Below, piece after piece: positions 8,601 to 15,423 of a DNA stretch of 40,179 bases (the first letter of the stretch is position 1; every line of letters starts with the position of its first letter). This stretch comes from CAHJWO01 sp964245885 (GTDB lineage Bacteria > Verrucomicrobiota > Verrucomicrobiia > Chthoniobacterales > SZAS-18): assembly GCA_964245885.1 (NCBI GenBank), contig CAXTOX010000023.1, positions 1 through 40,179 on the forward strand, read 5' to 3'. Below the pieces are notes generated by a model, which had not been told where the DNA came from, did not search any database, and worked only from the letters and a program-made list of their open reading frames with translations. Both the position numbers and the translations under genes were made by a program.

Positions 8601-8841
8601 CTACAACGCGGTGACCAACGCGACGGCGGGTGCGGTCTTCTACTCCGCCGACATCTTCGGCGGTGGTGTGAGCCTACCGAGCGGCACGGTCAGCACGACG
8701 GGCATGCCCTTCAGCGGGACGACCGCTGACGGCGGCACGTTCAGCGGCACGATCGTGAACCGCATCGGTTCCGGTTGGGCCACGCAGGACGGCTACGGGT
8801 TCATCAATGCCCAGACTGCCGTCTCGCAGACCGTGCAATAA
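5656..8841 (+). CDS. Large secreted S8/S53-like serine peptidase
   Basis: 1061 residues. A long signal peptide has an Arg-rich n-region (RFRRRLRL) and a cleavage near SAHA. The catalytic domain starts near residue 220 and follows the S53-like subgroup of the subtilisin fold: GQGMQVACISNSF, DDEGRGMLQIVYKMAPYAKL, ICDDVGYFDEPFFQDGIIGN, GVSYFSSAAND and the nucleophile motif GTSAAGPHAAAIAAL (Ser756). The Glu of DEGR (286) sits where subtilisins have His. From memory, relatives have Asp where this protein has Asn240 (ISNSF) and His in IVHDIAP where this one has Tyr, so activity may be altered. A beta-rich insertion of about 250 residues separates the Ser helix from the closing GYGFINAQTAV. Another beta domain (about 430-590) lies between the Asp and Ser regions. 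There is no PEP-CTERM tail, so the protein is probably released. Confidence 0.82.
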   Translation: MITTSSSLTRFRRRLRLAAISVPTVVGLALLGGPSAHAKPIPSNLGNGLDKLVESNLAVVQATKLGRRLEGAVTVNGKTYIDDTTAAVATNSLGDAAGRLLVRINLNSSVSFREARTAMEAKVPSLTITAVDEKYKGAGVMNAYVDVADVPTLAKSPGVTSVILEWKPRHNAAVQVNPVNPKDGGKLQPNATVGETLTKVGTTFDQGVTQHRVDQISSFFNPGATLNLAGQGMQVACISNSFAANTSSPASVDVTNNDLPGSASTTNTTPVFTLKDDLTSAASDDEGRGMLQIVYKMAPYAKLGFATADDGEVAFANYIRGLAGIANYTVAGQTFAADTICDDVGYFDEPFFQDGIIGNGIDDAAAAGVSYFSSAANDIGTNGYDSDTRWVANGTGLTAAAGNTALAGTNINLTNVPTALYAGGFHNFNPNGLDVAQTVNVAANNTVVTTFQWNDVYDQNTSVNVTGTLLQTTGTFTTAPLTFTATGTVTAGTNYQVVEAATNGSGFDGIITVYKSDGTTVIAGPQDTGTDEQVRFTATANDTGFVVKVDHFSTTTGTFSLAVQSFQGFTTPGPTTSLSILAFNVTTGAYVPASSLTADAFATNEPIQLGYTNRTSAAVPQIQYVIARSVVPAAGFNFPTHLRYLLPGNGRAGYGPAEYFTYNTVTTGGHAMAQGCNGCAAYSVFRPSLPETFTSPGPVTIYYNKQDQRLATPEVRLQPRIATADGANVSANLSTIFASDNANDPDTTQGQFYGTSAAGPHAAAIAALVLQNKGGRRSVTPAQMTSILERSTFPHDLDPNFSSGTARVTGGTTGTGKVAITISSDGSTASATGLTSTGGNDTNSFTVSYVGGSSVTSLVFNPAGTTADGGVSGGNNGVTYNAPEATVGGTTTYFENNLPGVVFLPAQKVFTLNPTTNTGTINNANANSVTGAVSLGSNPNGLNTTQYLTDTITIPSGNFTSSNTLRFTIGRGLAFASTTGSTYNAVTNATAGAVFYSADIFGGGVSLPSGTVSTTGMPFSGTTADGGTFSGTIVNRIGSGWATQDGYGFINAQTAVSQTVQ

Positions 8842-8873
8842 CGGCGCGGCGCGGTTCGCGTGCCTCTAAATAA

Positions 8874-8906
8874 AGAGGGCGCTGCTCACAAGAGCAGCGC
8901 CCTTTT
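8874..8906 (+). terminator. Rho-independent terminator after the S8 peptidase
   Basis: GGGCGCTGCTC (8877-8887) pairs perfectly with GAGCAGCGCCC (8892-8902) across a 4-base loop and is followed by TTTT. The AAAGA just before the stem gives a weak A-tract, so it may also work for the opposite strand, where MoxR ends at 9030. It lies 33 bp after the peptidase stop. Confidence 0.9.
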
Positions 8907-9029
8907 ACGTTTTCAGATGCCGCCGTCTGGCCCGGGTTGCACGCCGGCAGCCCGCACGCTTCCTTGTTCCAGGAAAGAGTCCGCTTCTCCGCCAAACCAG
9001 CAGGTTTGGTGTCCGGGTCGCTGCGGCAC

Positions 9030-9995
9030 CTACCTAGGCACCGCGACTTTTTCGAGCACTTGCCCGATCACCTCGGCCAACGTCAGCCCTTCGATCTCGA
9101 ATTCCGGCCGCAGGACCAGCCGGTGTTCGAGCACCGGCTGGGCCAGTGCCCGCACGTCGTCGGGCGTGACGAAATCCCTGCCGTCCAACGCCGCCGCCGC
9201 CCGGCTGGCCAGCAGGAGCGCCTGCGTCGCGCGGGGACCCGCACCCACGAGCACGCTTTCCTGGGCGCGGGTACCGCGCACCACGTCCACGACGTAGGCC
9301 ACCAGTTCGTCGCGTACCACCACCGCCGTGAGGCTGGCGCGCAACGCGGCCAGCGACTCGGCGGTGACGACCGCCCGCACCTCGCCCCGCGCGAGCATCG
9401 CCTCGGGGGCATCGTGCGCGGAGAGTGTCTTCTGCGCGAGCGAGAACTCGTCGTCGCGCTCCGGGTAGGGCATCACGATCTTGAAAAGGAACCGGTCGCG
9501 CTGCGCTTCCGGCAGCGGGTAGGTGCCCTCGCTCTCGACCGGGTTCTGCGTGGCGAATACCGTGAAGTTCGGCGAGAGCGCGTGCGTCTCGCGGTCGATG
9601 GTCACGGCGCGTTCCTGCATCGCTTGGAGCAGCGCGCTCTGCGTCTTGGCGGGCGCGCGGTTGATCTCGTCGGCGAGCAAAAACGTCGTGAAGATCGGCC
9701 CCTTGACCATCTGGAACGCGTTGCGCTGGAGGTCGAAGATGTTCGTGCCAGTGATGTCGGCCGGCATCAGGTCCGGGGTGAACTGGATGCGGTTGAAATC
9801 CGTGCCGAGCACGTGGGCCAACGTGCGGACCAGCAGGGTTTTGGCGACGCCCGGCACGCCTTCGATCAAGGCGTGCTGGCCAGTGAAGATCGCGATGAGC
9901 GCCTTGTCGACCACCGCCTGTTGCCCGATGATGACCTTGCTGACCTCGGCGCGGGCAGCAGCCAGCAGGCTTTTGAGTGGGTCGAGGTTCTCCAT
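9030..9995 (-). CDS. MoxR-family AAA+ ATPase
   Basis: 321 residues, the usual MoxR length. Walker A is EGVPGVAKT (the G-x-PG-x-(A/G)KT variant typical of MoxR), Walker B is FLLADEINRAPAKTQSALLQ, and sensor 1 is VFATQNPVESEGTYPLPEAQ with the arginine finger in RDRF. The C-terminal lid holds RGPRATQALLLASRAAAALDG. MoxR ATPases act as chaperones that insert cofactors or remodel complexes, usually with a DUF58 or VWA partner. I chose the ATG at 9995 over an upstream TTG at 10010. Upstream lies a repeat-dense spacer and then DUF4350 on the same strand; downstream the partner DUF58 is displaced by the 4888-8841 block. Confidence 0.93.
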   Translation of the reverse strand: MENLDPLKSLLAAARAEVSKVIIGQQAVVDKALIAIFTGQHALIEGVPGVAKTLLVRTLAHVLGTDFNRIQFTPDLMPADITGTNIFDLQRNAFQMVKGPIFTTFLLADEINRAPAKTQSALLQAMQERAVTIDRETHALSPNFTVFATQNPVESEGTYPLPEAQRDRFLFKIVMPYPERDDEFSLAQKTLSAHDAPEAMLARGEVRAVVTAESLAALRASLTAVVVRDELVAYVVDVVRGTRAQESVLVGAGPRATQALLLASRAAAALDGRDFVTPDDVRALAQPVLEHRLVLRPEFEIEGLTLAEVIGQVLEKVAVPR

Positions 9996-10377
9996 TGGGG
10001 AAAGGATCAAGGGTCAAAGATCAAGGATCAAGAATCAAAGGCAGAAAAGAGGGTAATGGTACAGTTTGGCAAGTTCTCAGCCCCGGCAGGGGCGTCAGAA
10101 ATTAGCCCACGGCGTGAGCCGTGGAAAAACGATCAATCCGTGAGCCTAGCCCCGGCGGGGGCGGCAGAAAACCGGCCGGGTAGTCCCGGCAAGAGGGCCT
10201 CCTTTCTGCCGCCCCTGCCGGGGCTGACCCGTTTTTTGTTCTTTTCCCACGGCTCACGCCGTGGGCTAATTTCTGACGCCCCTGCCGGGGCTGCCAAGAC
10301 ATCAAACTGTACCACCACCGAAAAGAGCCTTGTTAACACCGCCTCCCGTGTTTCGCTTTACCCTGCTTTCTCGGTCT
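9996..10377. repeat. Nested inverted-repeat spacer between DUF4350 and MoxR
   Basis: No gene is seen in these 382 bp; they hold a multi-level palindrome. The outer pair is TGGTACAGTTTG (10058-10069) with CAAACTGTACCA (10303-10314). The middle pair is a perfect 44 bp (10081-10124 with 10247-10290) containing CCCCGGCAGGGGCGTCAGAA and the hairpin CCACGGCGTGAGCCGTGG. The inner pair is 10148-10170 with 10203-10225, a degenerate copy of the first module. GGATCAA-type heptads flank the start of MoxR (10004-10038), and related CTTGGAT heptads (10384-10404) form the last codons of DUF4350. The symmetrical nesting suggests repeated insertion of one REP-like family into itself. Confidence 0.85.
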
Positions 10378-11808
10378 TCAGGTCTTGGATCTTGGATCTT
10401 GCTCCTTGGCCGCGGCGCACATCGCCCGGTAGACCGCGGCGGCCGGGGAGCGTTTCCGCGCTGGTTGCGAAGTTTCCTGTTCGACGACCGCACGCACCCG
10501 TTCAACCGGGCGCGCTGCCGTCGGCGCGCCGGCGCTGCCCGTCTCCCATTGCGCGAGGCAGACGGCGGGCAGGTCGCGCGGGCGCACGCTGCGCCGCAGG
10601 AGATTGAGATAACCGGTGTCCGCCGAATGCCCGCGCACCGTGTCCTCGCCGGCGAGGCTGCCGCTCTCCGTTCCCGGACGCAACGGCACGAGGCTGACCA
10701 GATTGCGCCACACGAAGAGCGCCACGAGCAGCGCGACAGAGGCCAGCGCGCCCTGGAGCCGGTAGCGGCGCGCGAGGGTCATCAGGCCCGGCTGCTCGCG
10801 GATGTTGAGGTGGCTTTCGTCGAAGATCACCCGCCGCCCGTCGCCGACCAGGGCCGCGAGCACGGCCGGGCTAGGATCGTTGCGCAAGCCCTCGTTGCTC
10901 AGGAAATAACTGTCGCCCACGAGGACCAGTTCGCCGCCCGCCGTCCCGAACGGCCGCGCCACGATCACCGGCTGGCCGCGCCGTTTGTAGAGCGAATGCC
11001 AGCGCGACGCCACCGCCAGCACCGTGCCCGTGCGGAAGTCCACGACCGAATGCCAGGGCACCGCCTCCTGGTCGAGCGCGAACGCCGCGTCGGGACCGCC
11101 GCGCAGGGCGAGCGCCGGATCGGGCGTGGCGTAGGCCAGCTTGTCGGCGGCGAGGGGCGGCGGATTGAGGTCGAGAGGGGCGTCGGATCGGCCGGAGGCG
11201 CTGTTCCCCGCGCGGCGAACGAGGTCGATCCCCCAGCGCTCGATCAGGTCGGGCGGACGGCTTTCTGCCGCCAGGCGTTCGGCCGTAGGACCCTCGCGGC
11301 CGGTGCTGGTGCGGCGATCCAGGCGGGAGGAACGCGCCCCGGAGAGTCTTTTGAGGCTGGGATCGACGGAAGTCGGCTGGAAAGTGATGACCACCCGGCC
11401 GCCGCGCCGCATGATGGCTTCCAGGCGTTCGACCTCCGCCGGCTTCAGGAGGAACGGCCACGCTAGGGCGTCCTCGCCGAGGTCGAAGCAGGTGAAGGTT
11501 TTCTCGCCGTTGTCGTAGTCGGCGGGCCGCAGGGGCTCGGTTCCCAACGCGGAAAGCGGACGCAGGCTCCGCTCGGTGCGCAAGCCGGGCAGGGCGGCGA
11601 GGCTCTCGTAAAACGCCTTGGCACCGAGCGGGTCGCTGCGCAAGGTCGAGTACGGCGGGTACACGTCGCCCACATCGAAGCGCAGCTCGAACAGATGCAC
11701 CACACCAGCCGCGAACACCACCAACACCGCGATGAGCGCCACGAGGCCCCAAGGCACCGACCGCCGCGCACGGCGCGGAGTAGCGAGGACAGGCTGAGAA
11801 GGCGGCAT
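10378..11808 (-). CDS. DUF4350 domain membrane protein
   Basis: 476 residues. One transmembrane helix near the N-terminus (WGLVALIAVLVVFAAGVVHL, about 20-39) is followed by VGDVYPPYSTLRSDPLGAKA and FYESLAALPG. This is the DUF4350 start pattern (S..R.dp.Gtkal...L) and resembles a GldG/ABC-auxiliary fold. A long extracytoplasmic domain continues to GELVLVGDSYFLSNEGLRND and VIFDESHLN, typical of the family. A second helix (GALASVALLVALFVWRNLV) precedes a cytoplasmic tail. DUF4350 genes are regular members of MoxR/DUF58/DUF4129 operons. The last residues (EQDPRSKT) are encoded by CTTGGAT-type heptads, so the repeat has extended or replaced the original C-terminus. Confidence 0.8.
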   Translation of the reverse strand: MPPSQPVLATPRRARRSVPWGLVALIAVLVVFAAGVVHLFELRFDVGDVYPPYSTLRSDPLGAKAFYESLAALPGLRTERSLRPLSALGTEPLRPADYDNGEKTFTCFDLGEDALAWPFLLKPAEVERLEAIMRRGGRVVITFQPTSVDPSLKRLSGARSSRLDRRTSTGREGPTAERLAAESRPPDLIERWGIDLVRRAGNSASGRSDAPLDLNPPPLAADKLAYATPDPALALRGGPDAAFALDQEAVPWHSVVDFRTGTVLAVASRWHSLYKRRGQPVIVARPFGTAGGELVLVGDSYFLSNEGLRNDPSPAVLAALVGDGRRVIFDESHLNIREQPGLMTLARRYRLQGALASVALLVALFVWRNLVSLVPLRPGTESGSLAGEDTVRGHSADTGYLNLLRRSVRPRDLPAVCLAQWETGSAGAPTAARPVERVRAVVEQETSQPARKRSPAAAVYRAMCAAAKEQDPRSKT

Positions 11809-11815
11809 GAGCAGA

Positions 11816-11930
11816 GAAGTCAGAAGTCAGAAGGTAGAAGGAGAGAAAAGTCGGAAGGCAGGAGGCGGACAAGCAGAAGATCTTTCTCTGTTTCTCCTTC
11901 TACCTTCTACCTTCTGACTTCTGCCTTCTC
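11816..11930. repeat. Inverted heptad array between DUF4129 and DUF4350
   Basis: The left arm carries GAAGTCA, GAAGTCA, GAAGGTA and GAAGGAG (11816-11843), then GAAGGCA. The right arm (about 11891-11930) carries CCTTCTA, CCTTCTG and related units, ending in the DUF4129 stop codon. On the minus strand the array fills the whole spacer from the DUF4129 stop to seven bases before the DUF4350 ATG. It belongs to the same GAAGG(C/T)-type family as 1783-1904 and 12739-12890. Confidence 0.85.
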
Positions 11931-12834
11931 ACGCAGGGAGTTCGGCGGCGATTTGGGCGCGGTCGTTCTGAAAATCGGTGAGGAGAGTGTCGTCGGCGGG
12001 ATGGGAACCGTACCAGACGCGCTCGAAGCGGGCGACGAGCCGCCCGAAGGTCTCCTGCAAACCGGCGCGGTCGCGGGCGCGCCGGCGGAGTTCGCCCTGG
12101 TAGTCGCGGTTGGACTTGTGACGCGCGATGCCGAGCAGCCCACGCCCGCCGAGGTTGGAAAGGGCCGACAGGTAAAACGCGCGCAGGGCCAAGCGGCGTT
12201 CCCCGCGTTCGAGCAGGCGGCGGGCGAGTGACAGCCATTCGTCCTCGGGGAGTTGGTCCGCGAGCACGGCTTCGTCGGTGAGGTCGGGCAGTGCCACCGA
12301 CGCGGCCGGCGCGGCGTTGCCGGCGAGGTCGCGCGCGGCGCGCCGGGCCTGCCAACCGCGGACCAGGAGGATCACCACCGCCACGGCGCACAGGGCGAGC
12401 AACCCATAAAGAAGCGGCTGCAAGCCGATGCCGCCAAACGTCGGCCCACCCCGGTCCGCCGCCGGCTCCGACGCGGGCGGCTTCTCGTCGCGATGGAACC
12501 AGCGGCGCAGGGTCTCAAACCATTTTCCGATCTTCTCGCCGACGCTGCGAAGAAACCGCCCGAACGCGCTCGGCTGCTGGTCCTTCGCCTCCGGCGCGGC
12601 CAGCGGGCGCGGGTTGCGCCAGGTGAACTCCCGTCGGTTGAGCACGTCGCGCACCGAGCGGTTCATGGCGTCGGGAGACACGCCGGCCTCGCGCGCGGGC
12701 GCGGGCGCGGGGGCCATGGCGGGCGTGGCGGCGAAGCTGGAAGGCAAAAGGCAGAAGGCAGAAGGTAGAAGAAGAAGGACCAGAAACAGCAGAGGGCAGG
12801 CAGCAGATCGGAGGAAGAAGGGGCGTGTCGGCAT
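11929..12834 (-). CDS. DUF4129 domain protein with repeat-encoded signal peptide
   Basis: 301 residues. The N-terminus MPTRPFFLRSAACPLLFLVL, then LLLPSAFCLLPSSFA, is a signal peptide whose second half (residues 22-34) is written by heptad repeats at 12739-12773. A proline/alanine-rich linker follows, then an amphipathic stretch (FLRSVGEKIGKWFETLRRWF), a transmembrane helix (LLYGLLALCAVAVVILLVRG, about 148-167) and the C-terminal DUF4129 domain. The latter is recognisable by RRLLERGERRLALRAFYLSA, the GxLGI/HKSNRDY region and FERVWYGSHPAD. DUF4129 proteins are standard neighbours of MoxR and DUF58; the domain is also found at the end of transglutaminase-like membrane proteins. An alternative upstream start would fuse it to antisense sequence and is rejected. 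Confidence 0.82.
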   Translation of the reverse strand: MPTRPFFLRSAACPLLFLVLLLLPSAFCLLPSSFAATPAMAPAPAPAREAGVSPDAMNRSVRDVLNRREFTWRNPRPLAAPEAKDQQPSAFGRFLRSVGEKIGKWFETLRRWFHRDEKPPASEPAADRGGPTFGGIGLQPLLYGLLALCAVAVVILLVRGWQARRAARDLAGNAAPAASVALPDLTDEAVLADQLPEDEWLSLARRLLERGERRLALRAFYLSALSNLGGRGLLGIARHKSNRDYQGELRRRARDRAGLQETFGRLVARFERVWYGSHPADDTLLTDFQNDRAQIAAELPA

Positions 12835-12890
12835 GGATCGGTCTCCTGGTCGGGTTTCTTCTGCCTTCCGCCTTCTGCTTTCTACCTTCC
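12739..12890. repeat. Inverted heptad array enclosing the DUF4129 start codon
   Basis: The left arm 12739-12773 is GGAAGGC, AAAAGGC, AGAAGGC, AGAAGGT and AGAAGAA. The right arm 12858-12890 is CTTCTGC, CTTCCGC, CTTCTGC, TTTCTAC and CTTCC. Read on the minus strand, the right arm includes the stop codon of the upstream membrane protein (12882-12884), then comes the DUF4129 ATG (12834), and the left arm encodes signal-peptide residues 22-34. In an mRNA the two arms could pair and place the start codon in the loop. Confidence 0.88.
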
Positions 12891-13769
12891 CACCACGGGC
12901 GGCAGAGCGTTCAACTCGCTGAGCAGGTCCTCCCCGGTGGTCTCCGCGTCGGCGTAGAAACAGCGCAGGGCGTAGAACGTCTTCGCCAGCGGGTCGAGCG
13001 CGAGGTAGACCAGGGTGACGCTGACGGCGAGAAACGTCGAGTTGAACAACGCCAGCCCGCTGGAGCGCGTGAAGGCGTTCTCCTCGCCGGTGAAGGTCTT
13101 CAGCAGGTTCGGCACGGTGAACATCGTGACCATCAGTGCCAGCCACGCGAAGAACCCCAACGCGGCGAGCACACCGAGCGCCCGGTGGTTTTGCCCGGGC
13201 CGCACGAGGGCGTGCCGCCAAGCGCGCGCGGCGGGAGGGCGTTCCGACGGCTGGCCGTCGCCGCAGACCGTGAGGTTCTGGTAAAACGCGTACGCCCAGC
13301 CGATCGGGAAAACGAGCGCCACCGGCAGCACGAAAAGCCCCGTGGGCTGCCAGGTGAACTGCACGAGGGCGGCGCGCGCCAACCGCCCCGCCGTCCAGCG
13401 TCCCGCCGGCCGGCCGGTGAACTGCGCGCGCATCCGTGCGGCGAACACCGTCTGGCCGGTTTTCATGGCGACAAAAAGCAGGGCCAGACCCAGGGCCAGG
13501 GTCGTGCCGCGCTCGGCGGCGTCGGCGCTGCGGCTCATATCCGCCCAGAAGTACAGCAGCGCCAGCACGAAGGGCAGCGTGGAGGCGTAATAGATCCCCA
13601 GCGTGGCCGCCGGCGCGGCGCGCAGGCGGTGGATGGCCTCGTCGAGCAACGACAGCGCCGACTGGCGCGGGTCGGGCGCGCTCCGCGGTTTGGGCATGTG
13701 GTAGCGCGGGCTTTCCTTCGCCGGAGCGGGAGCCGGACCGGCGGCGATTGGGGCAGCGGCGGGATTCAT
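12882..13769 (-). CDS. Polytopic membrane protein of the MoxR cluster
   Basis: 295 residues; no family recognised with certainty. A Pro/Ala-rich cytoplasmic start (about 1-40) leads to a helix with ALSLLDEAIHRLRAAPAATL and then four or more hydrophobic segments (IYYASTLPFVLALLYFWA; TTLALGLALLFVAMKTG; TGLFVLPVALVFPIGWAYAF; ALGVLAALGFFAWLALMVTMF; and a weaker final one). The ending NSTFLAVSVTLVYLALDPLA, then KTFYALRCFYADAETTGEDL, recalls the DUF4013/glycerophosphoryl-diester-phosphodiesterase membrane-domain proteins often found next to DUF4129 genes. The start overlaps the stop of the upstream B-box protein by ATGA (13766-13769), so translation is coupled. It is followed by DUF4129 across the heptad array. 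Confidence 0.75.
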   Translation of the reverse strand: MNPAAAPIAAGPAPAPAKESPRYHMPKPRSAPDPRQSALSLLDEAIHRLRAAPAATLGIYYASTLPFVLALLYFWADMSRSADAAERGTTLALGLALLFVAMKTGQTVFAARMRAQFTGRPAGRWTAGRLARAALVQFTWQPTGLFVLPVALVFPIGWAYAFYQNLTVCGDGQPSERPPAARAWRHALVRPGQNHRALGVLAALGFFAWLALMVTMFTVPNLLKTFTGEENAFTRSSGLALFNSTFLAVSVTLVYLALDPLAKTFYALRCFYADAETTGEDLLSELNALPPVVGR

Positions 13770-14161
13770 TCGCCGGTTTCCCCGAAGATCGAGTGCTTCC
13801 AGAACGTGCCCTCGTGGAACTGCTCGGGCAGGGACACGAGCCATCCCGCGACGAGGTGAAAGAAAAACCACGCCGTCACGATCCCCGCGCCCACCTGCGC
13901 CGCGCGCCACGCGTTGGCCGCCACCGCGCGCCAGGCCCGCCCCGCCCGCCCGCCGCCCGGCCGCAGGCGGCGTTCCCCGGCGGCGAACTGCGTGCGCAGA
14001 CAGGCGGCGCACACCATTCGGCCGGCGTGTTCGGTGACGCACTCGCGGCAGAAGAACCGCGCGCACGACGGGCAGCGCGCCGCCGCCTCGCGCTCGGCGT
14101 GGTTCCAGCAACGCTGGCGGGTCAGCGGCAGTTGAAGGGGCGGGGCGGACGTGGCCGACAT
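13766..14161 (-). CDS. Small B-box/zinc-finger membrane protein
   Basis: 131 residues. The N-terminal half is a cysteine/histidine cluster, RCWNHAEREAAARCPSCARF followed by FCRECVTEHAGRMVCAACL. The spacing C-x2-H, C-x2-C, C-x2-C-x4-H and C-x2-C matches a prokaryotic B-box-type zinc finger. One transmembrane helix (VGAGIVTAWFFFHLVAGWLV, about 88-107) follows, with a short tail. The gene is 14 bp after the preceding gene and overlaps the following one by 4 bp. A role in zinc-dependent protein contact at the membrane is inferred from the fold only. Confidence 0.75.
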   Translation of the reverse strand: MSATSAPPLQLPLTRQRCWNHAEREAAARCPSCARFFCRECVTEHAGRMVCAACLRTQFAAGERRLRPGGGRAGRAWRAVAANAWRAAQVGAGIVTAWFFFHLVAGWLVSLPEQFHEGTFWKHSIFGETGE

Positions 14162-14175
14162 GCGCGTGGGGTGGT

Positions 14176-14796
14176 TCAATAATGATAACCCGGGAGCGTC
14201 GTTTCCGGCCGCGCGGCCGGGGGCGGGTTTTGGTGCGTCCGCGCCTGGTCGACCAGGCGCGCGGCTTCGTCGGGCCGCAACGCGCCCTGGACCGGGTCCA
14301 CGCCCGCGATGATCGTGTCCAGTGCCCGGCGCGCTTGGCGCATCCGGCTGAGCGAGAACAAACGCTGCGGACCGAGCGCAGTCAGCAGGACGGTGTGGCA
14401 GGTGGGACCACGCCCGACGTTGATGAGCAGCAGGAGCGCGAGAACGCCGCAGATGACCGAGAGGCCAAAGCGGTCGGCAAAAGGGGCTCGCTCGTTCAAC
14501 GCGCCTGCCAGCGAGAACAGCAGCAGCGCGAGCGGGATGGCGAGAACGAGGTTGTAGACCAACCCGCGCACCGTGCGCCGGATCTGAATGGCCTGGATGT
14601 CGCCGAAGGCGAAACGCTGGATCTCCTGCGTGTAGCTGCGCACGGTTTCCTGGACGAGTTGCGCGTCGTCGATCCACAGCCGGGCGCTGACCGTCGCGCG
14701 AGACCGACGCAGGGTCGGCGAACGTCCCGGCAGACGCCGAAGGCGCGGCTGCGGCGGGGCGTCGGCAGGAACGGGGACGGAAGGCTCGGGCGGCAT
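14176..14796 (-). CDS. Two-helix membrane protein of unknown function
   Basis: 206 residues, no family recognised. A proline-rich start is followed by a beta-like segment (ARLWIDDAQLVQETVRSYTQ, then EIQRFAFGDIQAIQIRRTVR) that reads like a membrane-attached PH-like domain: the order 'strand, FGDIQAIQI, two helices, strand' is typical of such proteins. Two transmembrane helices (LVYNLVLAIPLALLLFSLAG and LSVICGVLALLLLINVG) follow, then CHTVLLTALGPQRLFSLSRM and a helix. It is packed 12 bp after the previous gene and 14 bp before the next in a tight minus-strand operon. The PH-like assignment is inference. Confidence 0.7.
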   Translation of the reverse strand: MPPEPSVPVPADAPPQPRLRRLPGRSPTLRRSRATVSARLWIDDAQLVQETVRSYTQEIQRFAFGDIQAIQIRRTVRGLVYNLVLAIPLALLLFSLAGALNERAPFADRFGLSVICGVLALLLLINVGRGPTCHTVLLTALGPQRLFSLSRMRQARRALDTIIAGVDPVQGALRPDEAARLVDQARTHQNPPPAARPETTLPGYHY

Positions 14797-14808
14797 GGCG
14801 TCTTCGGA

Positions 14809-15411
14809 TTATAACACCCGCGAATGCCGGTGCAGGTAGGTGTATAGAACAAACAACCAACCCACGATCTGCGAAAGGGCCAGCAATCCCGTGACGACCA
14901 ACCGCCCCCGGCCGCGCGGCACGGGACTGCGCGCCGGTTCGTTCCAGTAGCGGATGACCATGAACAGCGCGACCGGCGCGGAGATCATCGTCGTGACCCC
15001 GACCGTGAAGGTCCCCAGCGCCATCCCCCCGAGCAACACCGCCAGCGCCACCTGGTCGTGGAGCGTGCGCCGGCCTCCGGTGCGCAGCCCCCGGCCCGCC
15101 TGCCGGGCGACCTCCACGCACGCCGGGCAGACGTGGCGGTTGTCAATCTCCAGGTCGCACAGCGCGCACAGGAACCGCCCGCAATCCTCGCACGGCACCA
15201 CCGCCTTTTTGTGCGGATGGTAGAAGCAGCCGGCGTCTTCCTGGGAGGCGAGCACCTCGGACGAACGGCCGCGCGTGGCCGGACGCAAGAACGCCGGGAA
15301 CACCTGGAGGATGAGCGCGGTGCCGCACGCCGGGCACGCCACGGGCGTGAGCGTGTTGACAACCGCGCCCGGCAGCGGCGTCTGGCATTTGTCGCATTGC
15401 AGGAGCGCCAT
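14809..15411 (-). CDS. Zinc-ribbon and B-box membrane protein
   Basis: 200 residues. It opens with a zinc ribbon (CDKCQTPLPGAVV, then TPVACPACGTAL; two C-x2-C pairs). A second metal site follows at about 60-100 (CFYHPHKKAVVPCEDCGRFL, then CALCDLEIDNRHVCPACVE), a B-box-like pattern closely similar to that of the 13766-14161 product. Two or three hydrophobic segments come next (VALAVLLGGMALGTFTVGVT; ISAPVALFMVIRYW; LVVTGLLALSQIVGWLFVLY). It is 12 bp from the RDD gene and 12 bp from the next gene. No function is known; the repeated association with zinc-binding modules suggests assembly or sensing at the membrane. Confidence 0.78.
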   Translation of the reverse strand: MALLQCDKCQTPLPGAVVNTLTPVACPACGTALILQVFPAFLRPATRGRSSEVLASQEDAGCFYHPHKKAVVPCEDCGRFLCALCDLEIDNRHVCPACVEVARQAGRGLRTGGRRTLHDQVALAVLLGGMALGTFTVGVTTMISAPVALFMVIRYWNEPARSPVPRGRGRLVVTGLLALSQIVGWLFVLYTYLHRHSRVL

Positions 15412-15423
15412 GGTCGCGGATCG

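Noticed and set aside
8937..10607. Plus-strand ORF of 556 codons over MoxR
   Set aside because: It overlaps the MoxR Walker motifs on the other strand and crosses a repeat spacer; not a real gene.
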